Source of the DNA: Carboxylicivirga sp. M1479
GTDB taxonomy: Bacteria > Bacteroidota > Bacteroidia > Bacteroidales > Marinilabiliaceae
Length of the DNA: 64,000 nt
Direction of reading: 5' to 3'
Assembly (NCBI RefSeq): GCF_007097485.1
Contig: NZ_VKDE01000016.1
Span: 62,001-126,000 of the forward strand
In this document: positions 1-8,815 of the stretch, piece after piece
Layout: each line of letters begins with the position of its first letter
How positions within the stretch are numbered: position 1 is the first letter of the stretch
Made by a program: the position numbers and the translations under genes
The notes under the pieces: generated by a model
The model's input: the letters and a program-made list of their open reading frames with translations, nothing else
Database searches by the model: none
Told to the model about the DNA's origin: nothing

Positions 1-1
1 T

Positions 2-619
2 AAAAAGCTTATCATTGTTACGGGTCATGAAAAGGAGTGTATCATGGATTTTCTGGGAAGAAGATCTGGTAATCTATCCATTGAATATATACATAGTCCA
101 CTCTACAGAACTACAAATAACATTTATTCGCTTTGGATGGCTCGTGAAATCATTAATGAACCATTTGTATTATTTGAAAGTGATTTAGTTTTAAATACAT
201 CCTTGCTCAATGAAATGGTTTATCCTGATAGAATGGCTGTTGCTAAGATGCAACCGTGGCTCAATGGTACAACGGTAACACTGAACAAAAAGAATGAAAT
301 CATTCAATTTCAAAAAGGAACAACAGAAGCCTATTCTGATACCCGATATAAAACAGTTAATATCTACAGTTTTTCTCTTACATCGTGGCAAGCCATTGTC
401 CGTAAACTAAATCAATATATTTCCGAAGGGAATGTGAATTGTTATTATGAGTCTGTTTTTGCCGAAATGATTGAAGATAAAAGTTTATCACTTGAATCTG
501 TATCATTCGACCACAAGCCATGGTACGAAATTGATACTATTGACGATTTAGCTGAAGCTGAAAAACTCTTTCCAATAGTTAAGCATGAAAAAGAAAATTA
601 CGCAACAGTTATTGCATAG
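2..619 (+). CDS. LicC/PntC-like nucleotidyltransferase, 5' end outside window
   Basis: The reading frame is open through the left window edge, so this is the C-terminal 205 residues of a longer protein; the glycine-rich nucleotide-binding start lies outside. What is visible matches the sugar-phosphate/phosphocholine cytidylyltransferase fold: a conserved IIVTGHEKE strand, the metal-binding segment FESDLVL, and the closing WYEIDTIDDLAEAEKLF typical of LicC-type enzymes. Such enzymes transfer CMP from CTP to a phosphorylated or phosphonylated small alcohol/amine. It is 18 nt upstream of a PLP enzyme and then a CDP-alcohol phosphatidyltransferase, so the activated headgroup probably goes onto a lipid. 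The substrate (phosphocholine, phosphoethanolamine, aminoethylphosphonate or other) cannot be read from the sequence. Confidence 0.8.
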   Translation, partial: KKLIIVTGHEKECIMDFLGRRSGNLSIEYIHSPLYRTTNNIYSLWMAREIINEPFVLFESDLVLNTSLLNEMVYPDRMAVAKMQPWLNGTTVTLNKKNEIIQFQKGTTEAYSDTRYKTVNIYSFSLTSWQAIVRKLNQYISEGNVNCYYESVFAEMIEDKSLSLESVSFDHKPWYEIDTIDDLAEAEKLFPIVKHEKENYATVIA

Positions 620-637
620 GTATCAATCAACAAAAAT

Positions 638-1738
638 ATGATGGGCGATAAATATAATACTCCAGAAGAAAAATACGAATACATCTCAAAGCAACATGGT
701 GGCTATTATCGTCATGATTTTACTGACCATGCTTATTTATACAATCTTTATTTTCCGCCAAAGGCAGTATTTAAACACCTAAAGGAGAATATTGAAGATT
801 TGGTTTTGAACTATCCTATGGCGCAAGATGCACTTGCCAGTCTGGTATCAAAAATTACCGATCAAGCAACAGAAAGAATTGTTGTTGGTAATGGTGCTGC
901 AGAAATTATTAAGATACTATCCGGGCATTTAGCTAAAAAAATAATTGTTCCTGTACCTTCATTCAATGAATATGTTAATGCCGCACCTAAGGGTAGGGCA
1001 GTAGAGTTTCCACTCGAATTTCCATCTTTTCAGCTCGATGTAGATAAGTTTTCAGCAGAGGCTTTAAAAGAGGGAGCAGATATGGCAGTTGTTGTAACGC
1101 CTAACAATCCTACATCGCTGGTAGTGCCTAAAGCAGATTTAATACGGTTGGCACAAAAGCTTGAAAAACAGAATTGCATGCTTATTGTTGATGAATCATT
1201 TCTTGATTTTACCGACAATAAAGAACAGATAAGCCTGGAACAAGAAATTCACAAATATCCAAATATGGCCATACTCAAAAGCATGAGCAAAGCCTTTGGG
1301 ATTTGCGGAATCCGAATAGGATACATGCTTACGGCTAATCTGGAATTTGCCAAAGCGGTTCGAAATGAAATTCATATTTGGAATATTAATGGATTTGCAG
1401 AAGAGTTTTTACGCATACTACCTCAGTATTTGAGTGAGTTTAAAGCTAGCTGTGAAATTGTTAAAAAAGACCGGGATATATTCTATAAAAATCTGTGTGC
1501 CATTGAAGGGATGACGGTTTATAAGCCCGATGCAAACTATATTTTCTGTCGCCTACCTGATGCAGCTTTGAGTGGACCAGAAGTAACCAAGCGCCTTTTT
1601 ATAAAATACAATATTTACATAAAGGATAGCGGGGGAAAAACTCAACCCGATGCCGAGCGGTATATTCGTATTGCCAGCAGAACACAAGAAGAAAACAATA
1701 AACTTATTGCTGCACTAAAGGAGGTTATGTATGAATAG
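638..1738 (+). CDS. PLP-dependent aminotransferase/decarboxylase, HisC/CobD-like (fold type I)
   Basis: The 366-residue protein has the class I/II aminotransferase signature. Asp185 in IVDESFLDF should bind the pyridine nitrogen, Lys218 in KSMSKAFG should form the Schiff base, and PNNPTS is the substrate-side Asn motif. Overall it resembles histidinol-phosphate aminotransferase and the related CobD decarboxylases. A free-standing HisC is unlikely because the neighbours are a cytidylyltransferase (18 nt upstream) and a lipid headgroup transferase (8-nt overlap downstream). By context it may make the amine headgroup, for example by decarboxylating a phosphoserine-like substrate or transaminating phosphonoacetaldehyde. 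That role is inference; the fold assignment is firm. Confidence 0.85.
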   Translation: MMGDKYNTPEEKYEYISKQHGGYYRHDFTDHAYLYNLYFPPKAVFKHLKENIEDLVLNYPMAQDALASLVSKITDQATERIVVGNGAAEIIKILSGHLAKKIIVPVPSFNEYVNAAPKGRAVEFPLEFPSFQLDVDKFSAEALKEGADMAVVVTPNNPTSLVVPKADLIRLAQKLEKQNCMLIVDESFLDFTDNKEQISLEQEIHKYPNMAILKSMSKAFGICGIRIGYMLTANLEFAKAVRNEIHIWNINGFAEEFLRILPQYLSEFKASCEIVKKDRDIFYKNLCAIEGMTVYKPDANYIFCRLPDAALSGPEVTKRLFIKYNIYIKDSGGKTQPDAERYIRIASRTQEENNKLIAALKEVMYE

Positions 1739-2369
1739 TATCAAACAAAAAAGTGTTTTTAACTTTGTTAAAGATTTGCCAAATATTTGTTCGCTTTTAG
1801 GTCTATTAAGTGCAGTAATAGGAATCTATTTTGCCATACAAGGGAATTTTCCGGCAGCAATTATTGGAGTTTTGTGGGCTGTGCTGTTCGATTGGTATGA
1901 CGGTATTATTGCTCGAAAACTGAAAGGACGAACCAAGATTCAAGGAGAATTTGGTGCTCAGCTTGATTCAATGATTGATATTGTAAGCTTTGGTATCTTA
2001 CCTGCCATCATACTTTTAAGTTATGGGAGTTATAATATTTGGTTTTTACCGGGTGCATTTATCATTATTGCATCTAGTGCTATTCGATTGACCTACTTTA
2101 ATGTATATGGACTTATCGACAGCAAAACATACAAAGGATTCCCGCTCGACAATAATGTACTTATTCTTGCTTTTATCTTTTTGTTCGAAAGCTTATTTGA
2201 ACATTCAACATTTGCCCTTATAATTTATTTAGCCCTAATGGTATTATCGGCTTTAAATTTATCCTCGATACCAACCCCGAAATTTGCAGGAAAATGGGTT
2301 TATGCATTGATAATATACGTTGTGACCTTGACCTTGTTTTTTAGTTGGATATTGTATAATAGAATTTGA
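1731..2369 (+). CDS. CDP-alcohol phosphatidyltransferase, PssA-like membrane protein
   Basis: This 212-residue multi-spanning membrane protein carries the family signature: DWYDGIIAR, then G-x3-D-x3-D within FGAQLDSMIDIVSFG. The spacer between the AR and G positions is 12 residues, where the family norm is 8, so there is a four-residue insertion in the active-site helix. The segment LDSMIDIVSFGILPA is close to phosphatidylserine synthases. The enzyme condenses a CDP-activated alcohol with a second alcohol, releasing CMP, in the membrane. Its ATG overlaps the end of the PLP gene and is preceded by a strong AAGGAGG site. Given the upstream cytidylyltransferase, the CDP-headgroup may be the donor and a diglyceride the acceptor (Kennedy-like direction). 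No gene follows for 1.4 kb. Confidence 0.85.
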   Translation: MNSIKQKSVFNFVKDLPNICSLLGLLSAVIGIYFAIQGNFPAAIIGVLWAVLFDWYDGIIARKLKGRTKIQGEFGAQLDSMIDIVSFGILPAIILLSYGSYNIWFLPGAFIIIASSAIRLTYFNVYGLIDSKTYKGFPLDNNVLILAFIFLFESLFEHSTFALIIYLALMVLSALNLSSIPTPKFAGKWVYALIIYVVTLTLFFSWILYNRI

Positions 2370-2374
2370 TATGT

Positions 2375-2481
2375 TATACCGTTAACTAATGAACATGCCT
2401 TTAGTGTATTCCTTTTTTTTAAGCCACGTTATTTATGTGCAGGCATATATACCAGGACACTATGAAATATAGATGGAATTA
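2375..2481 (+). repeat. Diverged dispersed repeat, copy 1 (pairs with 53879-53990)
   Basis: Starting six bases after the phosphatidyltransferase stop, this stretch aligns with 53879-53990 in the same orientation. Shared blocks are TACCGTT, GCCTTTAGTG.ATTCC, a CACG block and ATACCAGG.CA.TAT. A TGCC...GGCA pairing is possible. It is non-coding in all frames and its function is unknown. Confidence 0.55.
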
Positions 2482-2639
2482 CACAGGATCACTAGATATT
2501 CTTGTGGACAAAGAAATAAACAGTGTACTATCTAATCAATTGTTTTACAAAAAGGACAATTATCGTGATTCTTTCTTTGGGGTGATACAACAGAAAGTAT
2601 AGAGAAATAATTAGTACAGTAAGCGTAAATCATTCACTG

Positions 2640-3192
2640 CCCTAGTGCCGGGCTAGCACATCCTTTTCAAAAAGGATGCAAAACCTGATTGAAAGAGGTG
2701 ATTGCTACGCACCAGAGATGGATTTATTGCTTCATGCTAAAGGCTATCGCCTTGCAATTCCGCAACATCCACTCTTATCACTAGCTTTCAATCGTCCGAA
2801 ACCTTGTTTCGATTGGGGCAGGTAGCTCAGCATGATGAATAAGCTCTGCTGGCTCATTATTTAATCGATTAATTAGTTTGTTACCCTTCACTTTGGGCTA
2901 TCCACCTTGCCCCACTCGAAATGCAATTTCGAAAGTGCGGTGGCCTGTTCCATTGGCGGGCATGCGAAGGCGTGAATAATGATTAATTTAATTGAACATC
3001 AAAGGGGCTTGACCTACTTTAATTGTGAAATTGATTAATCATTAGAGCGGGTGGTAGTATCAATGGGACTAGCGTTTTGTTTCTTTTGAGCGATGCAAAA
3101 GAAAGGAAAACCATCTTACAAAACAGGGTATTTCGTTGCTTCCTTTCGTTACAAATTATTATTAATCCACAGAAATGTCCTATGATCCATTA
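2640..3192 (+). repeat. Family B dispersed repeat, left copy; inverted partner at 54114-54771
   Basis: Nearly the whole block reappears as its reverse complement at 54114-54771, from CCCTAGTGCCGGGCT at one end to CTATGATCCATTA at the other. Local hairpins include CATCCTTTT-CA-AAAAGGATG near 2670 and a TTTCTTTT...AAAAGAAA stem around a GCGATG loop near 3090. Frames are interrupted and there is no protein signature. The two arms lie about 51 kb apart in inverted orientation. Confidence 0.85.
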
Positions 3193-3222
3193 CACATCCT
3201 GTTCCATATCGGCCTCTTGAAA

Positions 3223-3269
3223 ACGGATGACATCTATATAAGCATCACGCCAATATAGATGTCATCCGT
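3223..3269. repeat. Perfect 17-bp inverted repeat with 13-nt loop
   Basis: ACGGATGACATCTATAT (3223-3239) is exactly matched by ATATAGATGTCATCCGT (3253-3269). The core GATGACATCT is also part of the terminal repeat of the MITE-like element at 38634-39026. No T-tract follows, so it is unlikely to be an ordinary terminator. Confidence 0.8.
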
Positions 3270-3354
3270 CAATAGCCATACCTATCAATTACCATCATTA
3301 GATCGAAACCTAGTTTCGTGTGGGGAAAAGTTCGCCTGCTTTGAGTTGTTAGTT

Positions 3355-3546
3355 TCCTGACCTCAGCAACGCAGATGGGGTACCCACTTGATGATAAATC
3401 TTTTTTTAATGACAGCTGTTTGACCGCAGGGAGTTCTGTCATTTTAAGATTAGAATCAATAGTGGGTCATCGAGTGCTGCAGTCAATGATTTTTGCTTAC
3501 TTTTCATCAAGGAAAAGATAAGAGCCGCTGCGGCTAGAGCAGAGAT
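3355..3546 (+). repeat. Family A structured repeat, copy A1
   Basis: Begins CCTGACCTCAGCAACGCAGA and ends GCGGCTAGAGCAGA. Predicted stems: CCCACT with AGTGGG (outer), ATGACAG with CTGTCAT enclosing a GACCGCAGGGAGTT loop, and TTACTTTTC with GAAAAGATAA inside a GCTGCAG/CTGCGGC stem. The stems differ in sequence from the other five copies while the single-stranded blocks match. Confidence 0.8.
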
Positions 3547-3858
3547 AAAATAAAATTTTCATTGCCCTTGTGCTGAGCTGGTTTCTCATTATTTAGAAAT
3601 AACGAGGAGCAAAATTTATTTAAAATTTAAGCACTTTGCACATACAGACCATAATCCACAATCAATACTTTGCACTTTGCACAAGGCTATTCTTGTATCA
3701 TCCTTTCAGGATTTTTTGGCTTGTTTGATTCCAGGTTTGGGTAACATCACAGAGGAGGTCTAACTTAAATAAGCGCAGATGCAATCTGTGCGTATTAGTC
3801 TGTAAGTATTGAATCCTGAATGGATTCAGCTTTTAAGGATTGTCTTGATAAAAAATAC

Positions 3859-4395
3859 TTAAACCGACAAGACCATATCCATTTTAATGTCATGCGCTTC
3901 AACAGGCACGTGTTCCACCATTTGAAAATCAAAGGCCAAAGCAATTTTCTTAGCCGAAGGAATGCGCTTAAGAATACGGTCGTAGTAACCAGCACCACGT
4001 CCCATACGGTTGTTGTCGGTATCAAAAGCCACGCCTGGCACTACCACCATATCAATGCGCTGTTCATTGTCAATAGGCTCTCCGGCGGGCTCCAGTATGC
4101 CATATTTGTCGCCTGGCACCAAGGATTCTTCGCCCATGTATCGTACAATCTTTAAGTCATCGCCATTAATCACTGGCAAATAAATTTCCTTAGTGGTATA
4201 CCATTTATTAACGAAGCTTTGCGTGGGCAGCTCATCGGGCATGGCCCAATACATTAATATGGCTTTGGCATTTTTAAATACCTCGCTTTTTTCAAGTAAG
4301 GCATGCACAGCAGCTCCTTGTTGCTGTTTATCCTGCTCGCTTACCTTAAGTTTTATAGCGCGTATCTGCTTGCGTAGAGCTTGCTTATCTTTCAT
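3859..4395 (-). CDS. 5-formyltetrahydrofolate cyclo-ligase
   Basis: The 178-residue protein converts 5-formyl-THF to 5,10-methenyl-THF with ATP, recovering folate in the cytoplasm. The C-terminal signature MGRGAGYYDR, followed by a conserved block of basic and hydrophobic residues, is diagnostic. The N-terminal KQALRKQIRA helix with a basic ATP-binding face is also typical. Length is normal for the family. It is the last gene of a three-gene operon (gldB, carbon-nitrogen hydrolase, this gene); its ATG sits one base after the stop of the hydrolase, implying translational coupling. No T-tract terminator is obvious downstream. Confidence 0.93.
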   Translation of the reverse strand: MKDKQALRKQIRAIKLKVSEQDKQQQGAAVHALLEKSEVFKNAKAILMYWAMPDELPTQSFVNKWYTTKEIYLPVINGDDLKIVRYMGEESLVPGDKYGILEPAGEPIDNEQRIDMVVVPGVAFDTDNNRMGRGAGYYDRILKRIPSAKKIALAFDFQMVEHVPVEAHDIKMDMVLSV

Positions 4396-4396
4396 C

Positions 4397-5185
4397 TTAC
4401 TTTGGGTCTAAATTACCGTAAACATCCGTTCTCCTGTCTTTAAACGCATCGTTCTTTTGAGTGATGAATTTATCCTTGGCCAAATGTAGATCTATTTCGG
4501 TGCTTAAGACCTGACTTTTGTCGGTGTCGGCTCTTAAAAGTACTTCGCCATTTGGGTTGGCAAGTATCGATTGTCCTGTAAAAGTCAGTTGATCCTCGGT
4601 GCCAATACGATTGGCTGTGGCAATAAAACAACGGTTAACAAGGGCGTACGAAGGAACAACACTTTGGCAGTAGGGCAGTACTAAATTCGAAGGATGAGCA
4701 ATTAGTTGAGCCCCTTGCAGAGCCAGTTTTCGCCATGCCTCTGGAAACATCCAGTCGAAACAAACCAGCATACCAATTTTTCCCCATGGCGTATCAAATA
4801 CTGGTAGTTCTTTATTACCAGGTGTGAAAATATCCTTTTCATTTAAAAATAAGTGCAGCTTGCGGTACAGTCCTATTATACCATTGGGCCCAAGCAAAAC
4901 TGATGAATTGTAAAGGCGTCTGTTCTCGCGCTCGCAAAATCCGCTTACAATCAAGGTGTTTTTAGCTTTGGCGAGAGCCAGCAATGCTTTTATAAAATTG
5001 CTATTATCCAATTCTTCCGATGCCCTGTAGGCCTCTTCAAAGCCATTAAAATTATACCCCGAATTGGACAGTTCGGGCAACACATACAAATCGCTATTGT
5101 TGGATTGTATTAATGCGCTGGTAGCATCTATATTTGCCTGAGGATCGTTTAGCTTTGGGGCATATTGCACAAGACTTATTCGCAT
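4397..5185 (-). CDS. Carbon-nitrogen hydrolase (nitrilase superfamily, omega-amidase-like)
   Basis: The 262-residue protein has the complete nitrilase-superfamily triad: Glu38 in VLPELS, Lys109 in YRKLHLF and Cys142 in VCFDWMFPE. The family hydrolyses C-N bonds in small amides, and members of this size include omega-amidases and ureidopropionase/carbamoylputrescine-type amidases; the exact substrate cannot be set here. The protein is soluble and has no signal peptide. It lies 45 nt downstream of gldB and abuts the cyclo-ligase gene, so all three are probably one transcript. A second domain of this superfamily forms the N-terminus of NadE at 7070. Confidence 0.88.
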   Translation of the reverse strand: MRISLVQYAPKLNDPQANIDATSALIQSNNSDLYVLPELSNSGYNFNGFEEAYRASEELDNSNFIKALLALAKAKNTLIVSGFCERENRRLYNSSVLLGPNGIIGLYRKLHLFLNEKDIFTPGNKELPVFDTPWGKIGMLVCFDWMFPEAWRKLALQGAQLIAHPSNLVLPYCQSVVPSYALVNRCFIATANRIGTEDQLTFTGQSILANPNGEVLLRADTDKSQVLSTEIDLHLAKDKFITQKNDAFKDRRTDVYGNLDPK

Positions 5186-5230
5186 GGCTTCGTTTTTTAG
5201 TGCATTATTCTTTTTAGGGTAATACTGCGC

Positions 5231-6235
5231 TTATGGTCTGTAACGAGCCTCACGCAATATCAGGTGGGCATCAGCATTATTGATCAAATCCATGAGCTCA
5301 ACAGAGGGATTATTTTTCATGTATGACTCAATAATTTTATAAGCCACATATACAGCTGCTCTGCCTGGTGAATCCTGTCCTAAATAATAGGTAAACGGAC
5401 TATCGCCCACATACTTTTGCATTACCATGCGCTCGGTATTATACAAGTGTTTTTGCTCCACCATACTAGCCCAAACGTCGGCTTCGTGCCCCTCGCACCA
5501 TTTCATTTGTGCTGGGCTATAATCAAATAACAAGGTATCCTCAATGCTGGGAATCATCGATTTGATAAAGTATTGAATTTTACCTTGAGCAATCATTTTA
5601 CTAATCACATCTTCGTTCTTCGTCTGAAATGTGAAATTGCCCATGGCCATGGCTTTCATTACATCGGGCACTAGCTTTTGCGGCACCATTTTACGACGCA
5701 GGTATTTGGGCGTGGACAGCCACTCGTAAAACTCACAGTCGGCACCCAGGTATTTTTCCACGCTTACCGATACCCAGCTGGAATCCATAGCGATGGACTC
5801 GTTAAAGTACGATGTATGCAGATAAACTTGTGGTATGGGGGCTTGTGGAAAGTAATATTTATAATGACGAAAGGCTTCGGTTAGTTCTTGATTTAGTTCC
5901 TGAGTATTACCAAATAGTTCTTTACATGCTTTGTAAACATCACGATTATCTTCATAGTTCAAAAAACTTAATAGTCGCTGAGGGTATTCGGGATGATGAG
6001 TGCTGCCCACTTTTATGATTTGTTGACTGTAAGGCTCTAAATAGCTTGGGTAGTTTAATTTCAGCTGGTCTATTGATTCAACAATACTTTTTTCATCCAT
6101 CTCAAACACATCGATAAAAAAAGGCTGCACTTGCACTTCAATTTTTATATCGCTCACATCGGGCCCTGATGATCGTTTGTTACAGGCTACTACACTTACA
6201 CATAAAACGCATAGATAAATCAGTGTTTTCTTCAT
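5231..6235 (-). CDS. gldB: Gliding motility lipoprotein GldB
   Basis: I place the start at 6235, where MKKTLIYLCVLCVSVVAC forms a lipoprotein signal with Cys18; the 19 upstream in-frame codons would bury it. The mature 317-residue protein resembles GldB, a Bacteroidota inner- or outer-membrane lipoprotein needed for gliding and type IX secretion in flavobacteria. Supporting segments are the HPEYPQRLLSFLNYEDN and YLGQDSPGRAAVYVAYKII blocks and the ending ILREARYRP. It is divergently transcribed from a PorT-like barrel and nadE, echoing the nadE-gldB neighbourhood known from Flavobacterium. It heads the operon that runs left through the nitrilase and cyclo-ligase genes. Confidence 0.85.
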   Translation of the reverse strand: MKKTLIYLCVLCVSVVACNKRSSGPDVSDIKIEVQVQPFFIDVFEMDEKSIVESIDQLKLNYPSYLEPYSQQIIKVGSTHHPEYPQRLLSFLNYEDNRDVYKACKELFGNTQELNQELTEAFRHYKYYFPQAPIPQVYLHTSYFNESIAMDSSWVSVSVEKYLGADCEFYEWLSTPKYLRRKMVPQKLVPDVMKAMAMGNFTFQTKNEDVISKMIAQGKIQYFIKSMIPSIEDTLLFDYSPAQMKWCEGHEADVWASMVEQKHLYNTERMVMQKYVGDSPFTYYLGQDSPGRAAVYVAYKIIESYMKNNPSVELMDLINNADAHLILREARYRP

Positions 6236-6307
6236 CTTGTAATGGCTATTTTTTTTGTAAAAATACGAAAGCTTCGAAAATATGCAGTTCATGCCAAAAA
6301 AAAGTGG

Positions 6308-6334
6308 TTGAAATCCATGTTTTAATTATGTTTG
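6308..6334 (+). promoter_or_regulatory. Candidate Bacteroidota sigma-70 promoter
   Basis: TATGTTTG at 6327-6334 fits the TANNTTTG -7 box, with TTG at 6308-6310 at a suitable -33 distance. It lies 29 nt before the PorT-like start. Confidence 0.6.
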
Positions 6335-6362
6335 TAGTCAAAATCAACCTCAATTTATAACA

Positions 6363-7022
6363 ATGAAGCAAGTATCCTTACTCGTATTATTTTTGTCTTT
6401 GGTTATCATGTCTCATGCTCAGGAGGGTAAGCGCACTCGTTTGGCGTTCGTCTTTAGCCCACAATTATCCTGGTTAAATTCTGATTATAGTTCGGTTGAT
6501 AACAATGGCAATTTATTTGGTTATAACTTTGGTCTTGTTTTAGATCGTTTTTTCGATAAAAACTATGCCTTTTCAACAGGCTTAACCATTAATACAACGG
6601 GCGGTAAGCTAAGCTACGATCCAGCTGTAAGAATGAACATTGGTGGCATCGAGCAGGAGCTAAGTGATGTTACCTATCGTTTAAAATATGTTGAAGTACC
6701 TCTTACATTGAAATTGGTTACCAATGAGTTCCACCGATCACGCTACTATGGGCAGTTTGGTTTGTACTCACAGTTTAATATTAAAACAGATGATGGTAAT
6801 GGTAATAGTATGAGTAACGAAGTGAATTTTTACGACATGGGCATCCTTTTGGGAGGTGGCATGGAATATTCACTAGGTGGTGATACTTATTTAATGTTAG
6901 GTCTGCTATATGGTGGTGGTTTTATTGATGTAACCAGCGAAGTAGTTGATGTGACAGATCAGGTAGTGGACGACAAAACAACTCTCAACCGCTTAACTTT
7001 TCAGGTTGGAATAATCTTTTAG
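6363..7022 (+). CDS. PorT-family outer-membrane beta-barrel protein
   Basis: The 219-residue protein has a signal peptide ending in SHAQ and about eight alternating beta segments closing with LTFQVGIIF, an aromatic C-terminal strand typical of outer-membrane barrels. It belongs to the small OMP beta-barrel group that includes PorT/SprT of the type IX secretion system. The neighbouring gldB and nadE fit that setting, but many Bacteroidota paralogs have other roles, so I do not assign porT. A clear promoter box sits just upstream. nadE follows after 47 nt and may be co-transcribed. Confidence 0.7.
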   Translation: MKQVSLLVLFLSLVIMSHAQEGKRTRLAFVFSPQLSWLNSDYSSVDNNGNLFGYNFGLVLDRFFDKNYAFSTGLTINTTGGKLSYDPAVRMNIGGIEQELSDVTYRLKYVEVPLTLKLVTNEFHRSRYYGQFGLYSQFNIKTDDGNGNSMSNEVNFYDMGILLGGGMEYSLGGDTYLMLGLLYGGGFIDVTSEVVDVTDQVVDDKTTLNRLTFQVGIIF

Positions 7023-7069
7023 CAGTAATCAAAACTCATTATACTAATTGAGTAAATAGAACGGCAGCG

Positions 7070-8719
7070 ATGAAAATTGTATTGGCACAACTCAACTTCC
7101 ATATTGGCAACTTTACTTCAAATGCCAATAAAATGATTAAAAGTATTAACCAGGCAAAAGGGGAGGGCGCCGATTTGGTGGTGTTCTCAGAACTGGCTGT
7201 TTGTGGGTATCCACCGTATGACTTTTTAGAACGTAAGGAGTTTATACAACAATGTAGCGATGCCATACAGGACATAGCAAAGGAATGTAAGGGGATAGCT
7301 GCTATTGTAGGTGGCCCTGAGATAAATCCAGAGCCGCAGGGTAAAAACCTGTTTAATGCTGCTTACTTGTTGGAAGATGGACAAATAAAGCAAACCATTC
7401 GAAAAACATTATTGCCCAATTACGATGTGTTTGATGAGTACCGTTATTTTCAGCCCAACAGTGAATTTGAATTGATTACTATCAAGGGTAAAAAAATTGC
7501 TTTAACCATATGCGAAGATATTTGGGATGATCAGCCTGTAGCAAACGCCTTTGCGCGTGACAAGCTGTATACTCTATCGCCAATGGATAAGCTGATGCAG
7601 CAAGAGCCTGACTTGGCCATTAACATTGCAGCATCGCCATTCTCATATACCCAGGTAGATATACGTCGTGATATAGTGCGCAATAAAGCTCGTCAATACA
7701 AAATACCATTCATTTATGTGAACCAGGTGGGGGCTAATACTGAATTAATTTTTGATGGTAACAGCATGGCCGTTAATAGTCGCGGTGATATAACCCATCA
7801 AAGCAATGCTTTTCAAGAGGATCATGTTGTGGTGGATATGGCGGAATTGGAAGTGAAGAACACAGTGGCGCCAGAGGTAACGACACCTATTCAATTAATT
7901 TACGATGCTTTGGTTGTTGGTGTGCGCGATTATTTTGCCAAAATGGGCTTTACCAAGACAACTCTGGGGCTATCGGGAGGTATTGACTCTGCTGTAACGG
8001 TTGCCATTGCTGCCGAAGCACTGGGGAAAGAAAATGTGCGTGTATTGCTTTTGCCATCGCAGTATTCTTCTGATCACTCCATAAATGATGCTGTGGATCT
8101 GGCCAATAACCTGGGTATCGAATACAACATTGTACCAATTAAAGAAATATTCAACTCCTACAACTTTCTGATGAGCCCGATATTTGAGGGGACAGAATCG
8201 GATGTAACAGAGGAAAACATGCAAGCGCGCATTAGAGGTACCTTATTAATGGCGCTATCTAATAAGTTTGGTCACATACTTTTAAATACATCCAACAAAA
8301 GTGAGGCTGCCGTGGGTTATGGTACATTGTATGGCGATATGAACGGCGGTATTTCGGTATTGGGCGATGTGTACAAAACAGATGTGTTTAAACTGGCGCG
8401 TTATATCAACCGTCAGCAAGAAGTTATACCTGAAAATACCATTGTAAAGCCACCATCGGCCGAGTTAAGGCCCGACCAAAAAGACTCTGACTCATTGCCA
8501 GATTACGATGTGCTGGATGGTATCCTTTTCCGCTACATTGAGAAGAATATGTCGCCAGAAGAAATTATGAATGATGGTTTTGAAGAGGCCACCGTTAATA
8601 AGGCTGTGCGTTTGGTGAATATGAACGAGTATAAGCGTTTTCAAACAGCACCAACCTTGCGTATTTCAAGCAAAGCTTTTGGTATTGGACGACGCATGCC
8701 TTTAGTTGCCAAGTATTGA
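7070..8719 (+). CDS. nadE: Glutamine-dependent NAD+ synthetase
   Basis: The 549-residue enzyme amidates nicotinic acid adenine dinucleotide to NAD+ using glutamine and ATP. The N-terminal amidase domain (about 1-260) has the triad Glu41, Lys112 (IRKTLLPNYDVF) and Cys148 (TICEDIW), which frees ammonia. The C-terminal synthetase domain (about 270-549) carries the PP-loop LSGGIDSAV near residues 302-309 and the NTSNKSEAAVGYGTLYGD and KPPSAELRPDQKD blocks. Length and domain order are those of the bacterial two-domain NadE. It lies between a PorT-like gene and a Crp/Fnr regulator. Confidence 0.96.
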   Translation: MKIVLAQLNFHIGNFTSNANKMIKSINQAKGEGADLVVFSELAVCGYPPYDFLERKEFIQQCSDAIQDIAKECKGIAAIVGGPEINPEPQGKNLFNAAYLLEDGQIKQTIRKTLLPNYDVFDEYRYFQPNSEFELITIKGKKIALTICEDIWDDQPVANAFARDKLYTLSPMDKLMQQEPDLAINIAASPFSYTQVDIRRDIVRNKARQYKIPFIYVNQVGANTELIFDGNSMAVNSRGDITHQSNAFQEDHVVVDMAELEVKNTVAPEVTTPIQLIYDALVVGVRDYFAKMGFTKTTLGLSGGIDSAVTVAIAAEALGKENVRVLLLPSQYSSDHSINDAVDLANNLGIEYNIVPIKEIFNSYNFLMSPIFEGTESDVTEENMQARIRGTLLMALSNKFGHILLNTSNKSEAAVGYGTLYGDMNGGISVLGDVYKTDVFKLARYINRQQEVIPENTIVKPPSAELRPDQKDSDSLPDYDVLDGILFRYIEKNMSPEEIMNDGFEEATVNKAVRLVNMNEYKRFQTAPTLRISSKAFGIGRRMPLVAKY

Positions 8720-8772
8720 TGCAGGCAGCATTGATTTTAAAGGAAATAGAAGTAATAAGTCAGCTTTTTTTA

Positions 8773-8780
8773 TAAATTTG
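8773..8780 (+). promoter_or_regulatory. Candidate -7 box for the Crp/Fnr gene
   Basis: TAAATTTG matches TANNTTTG, 35 nt before the Crp/Fnr ATG. I see no TTG at the ideal -33 distance. Confidence 0.4.
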
Positions 8781-8815
8781 TATGTTATACAACATAGTTA
8801 TATAGCACTTTTACA

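Larger units (their letters stand above)
2370..3858. other. 1.49-kb gene-free repeat region
   Basis: I see no credible coding sequence here. The stretch holds, in order, the diverged repeat at 2375-2481, unassigned sequence 2482-2639, the family B block 2640-3192, a perfect 17-bp hairpin at 3223-3269, a family A structured repeat at 3355-3546, and three copies of ACTTTGCAC near 3620-3680. It separates the lipid-headgroup operon from the convergent gldB operon. Confidence 0.75.

Noticed and set aside
3820-4155. Plus-strand open frame opposite the formyl-THF cyclo-ligase
   Set aside because: It is the shadow of a secure gene and shows no family pattern.
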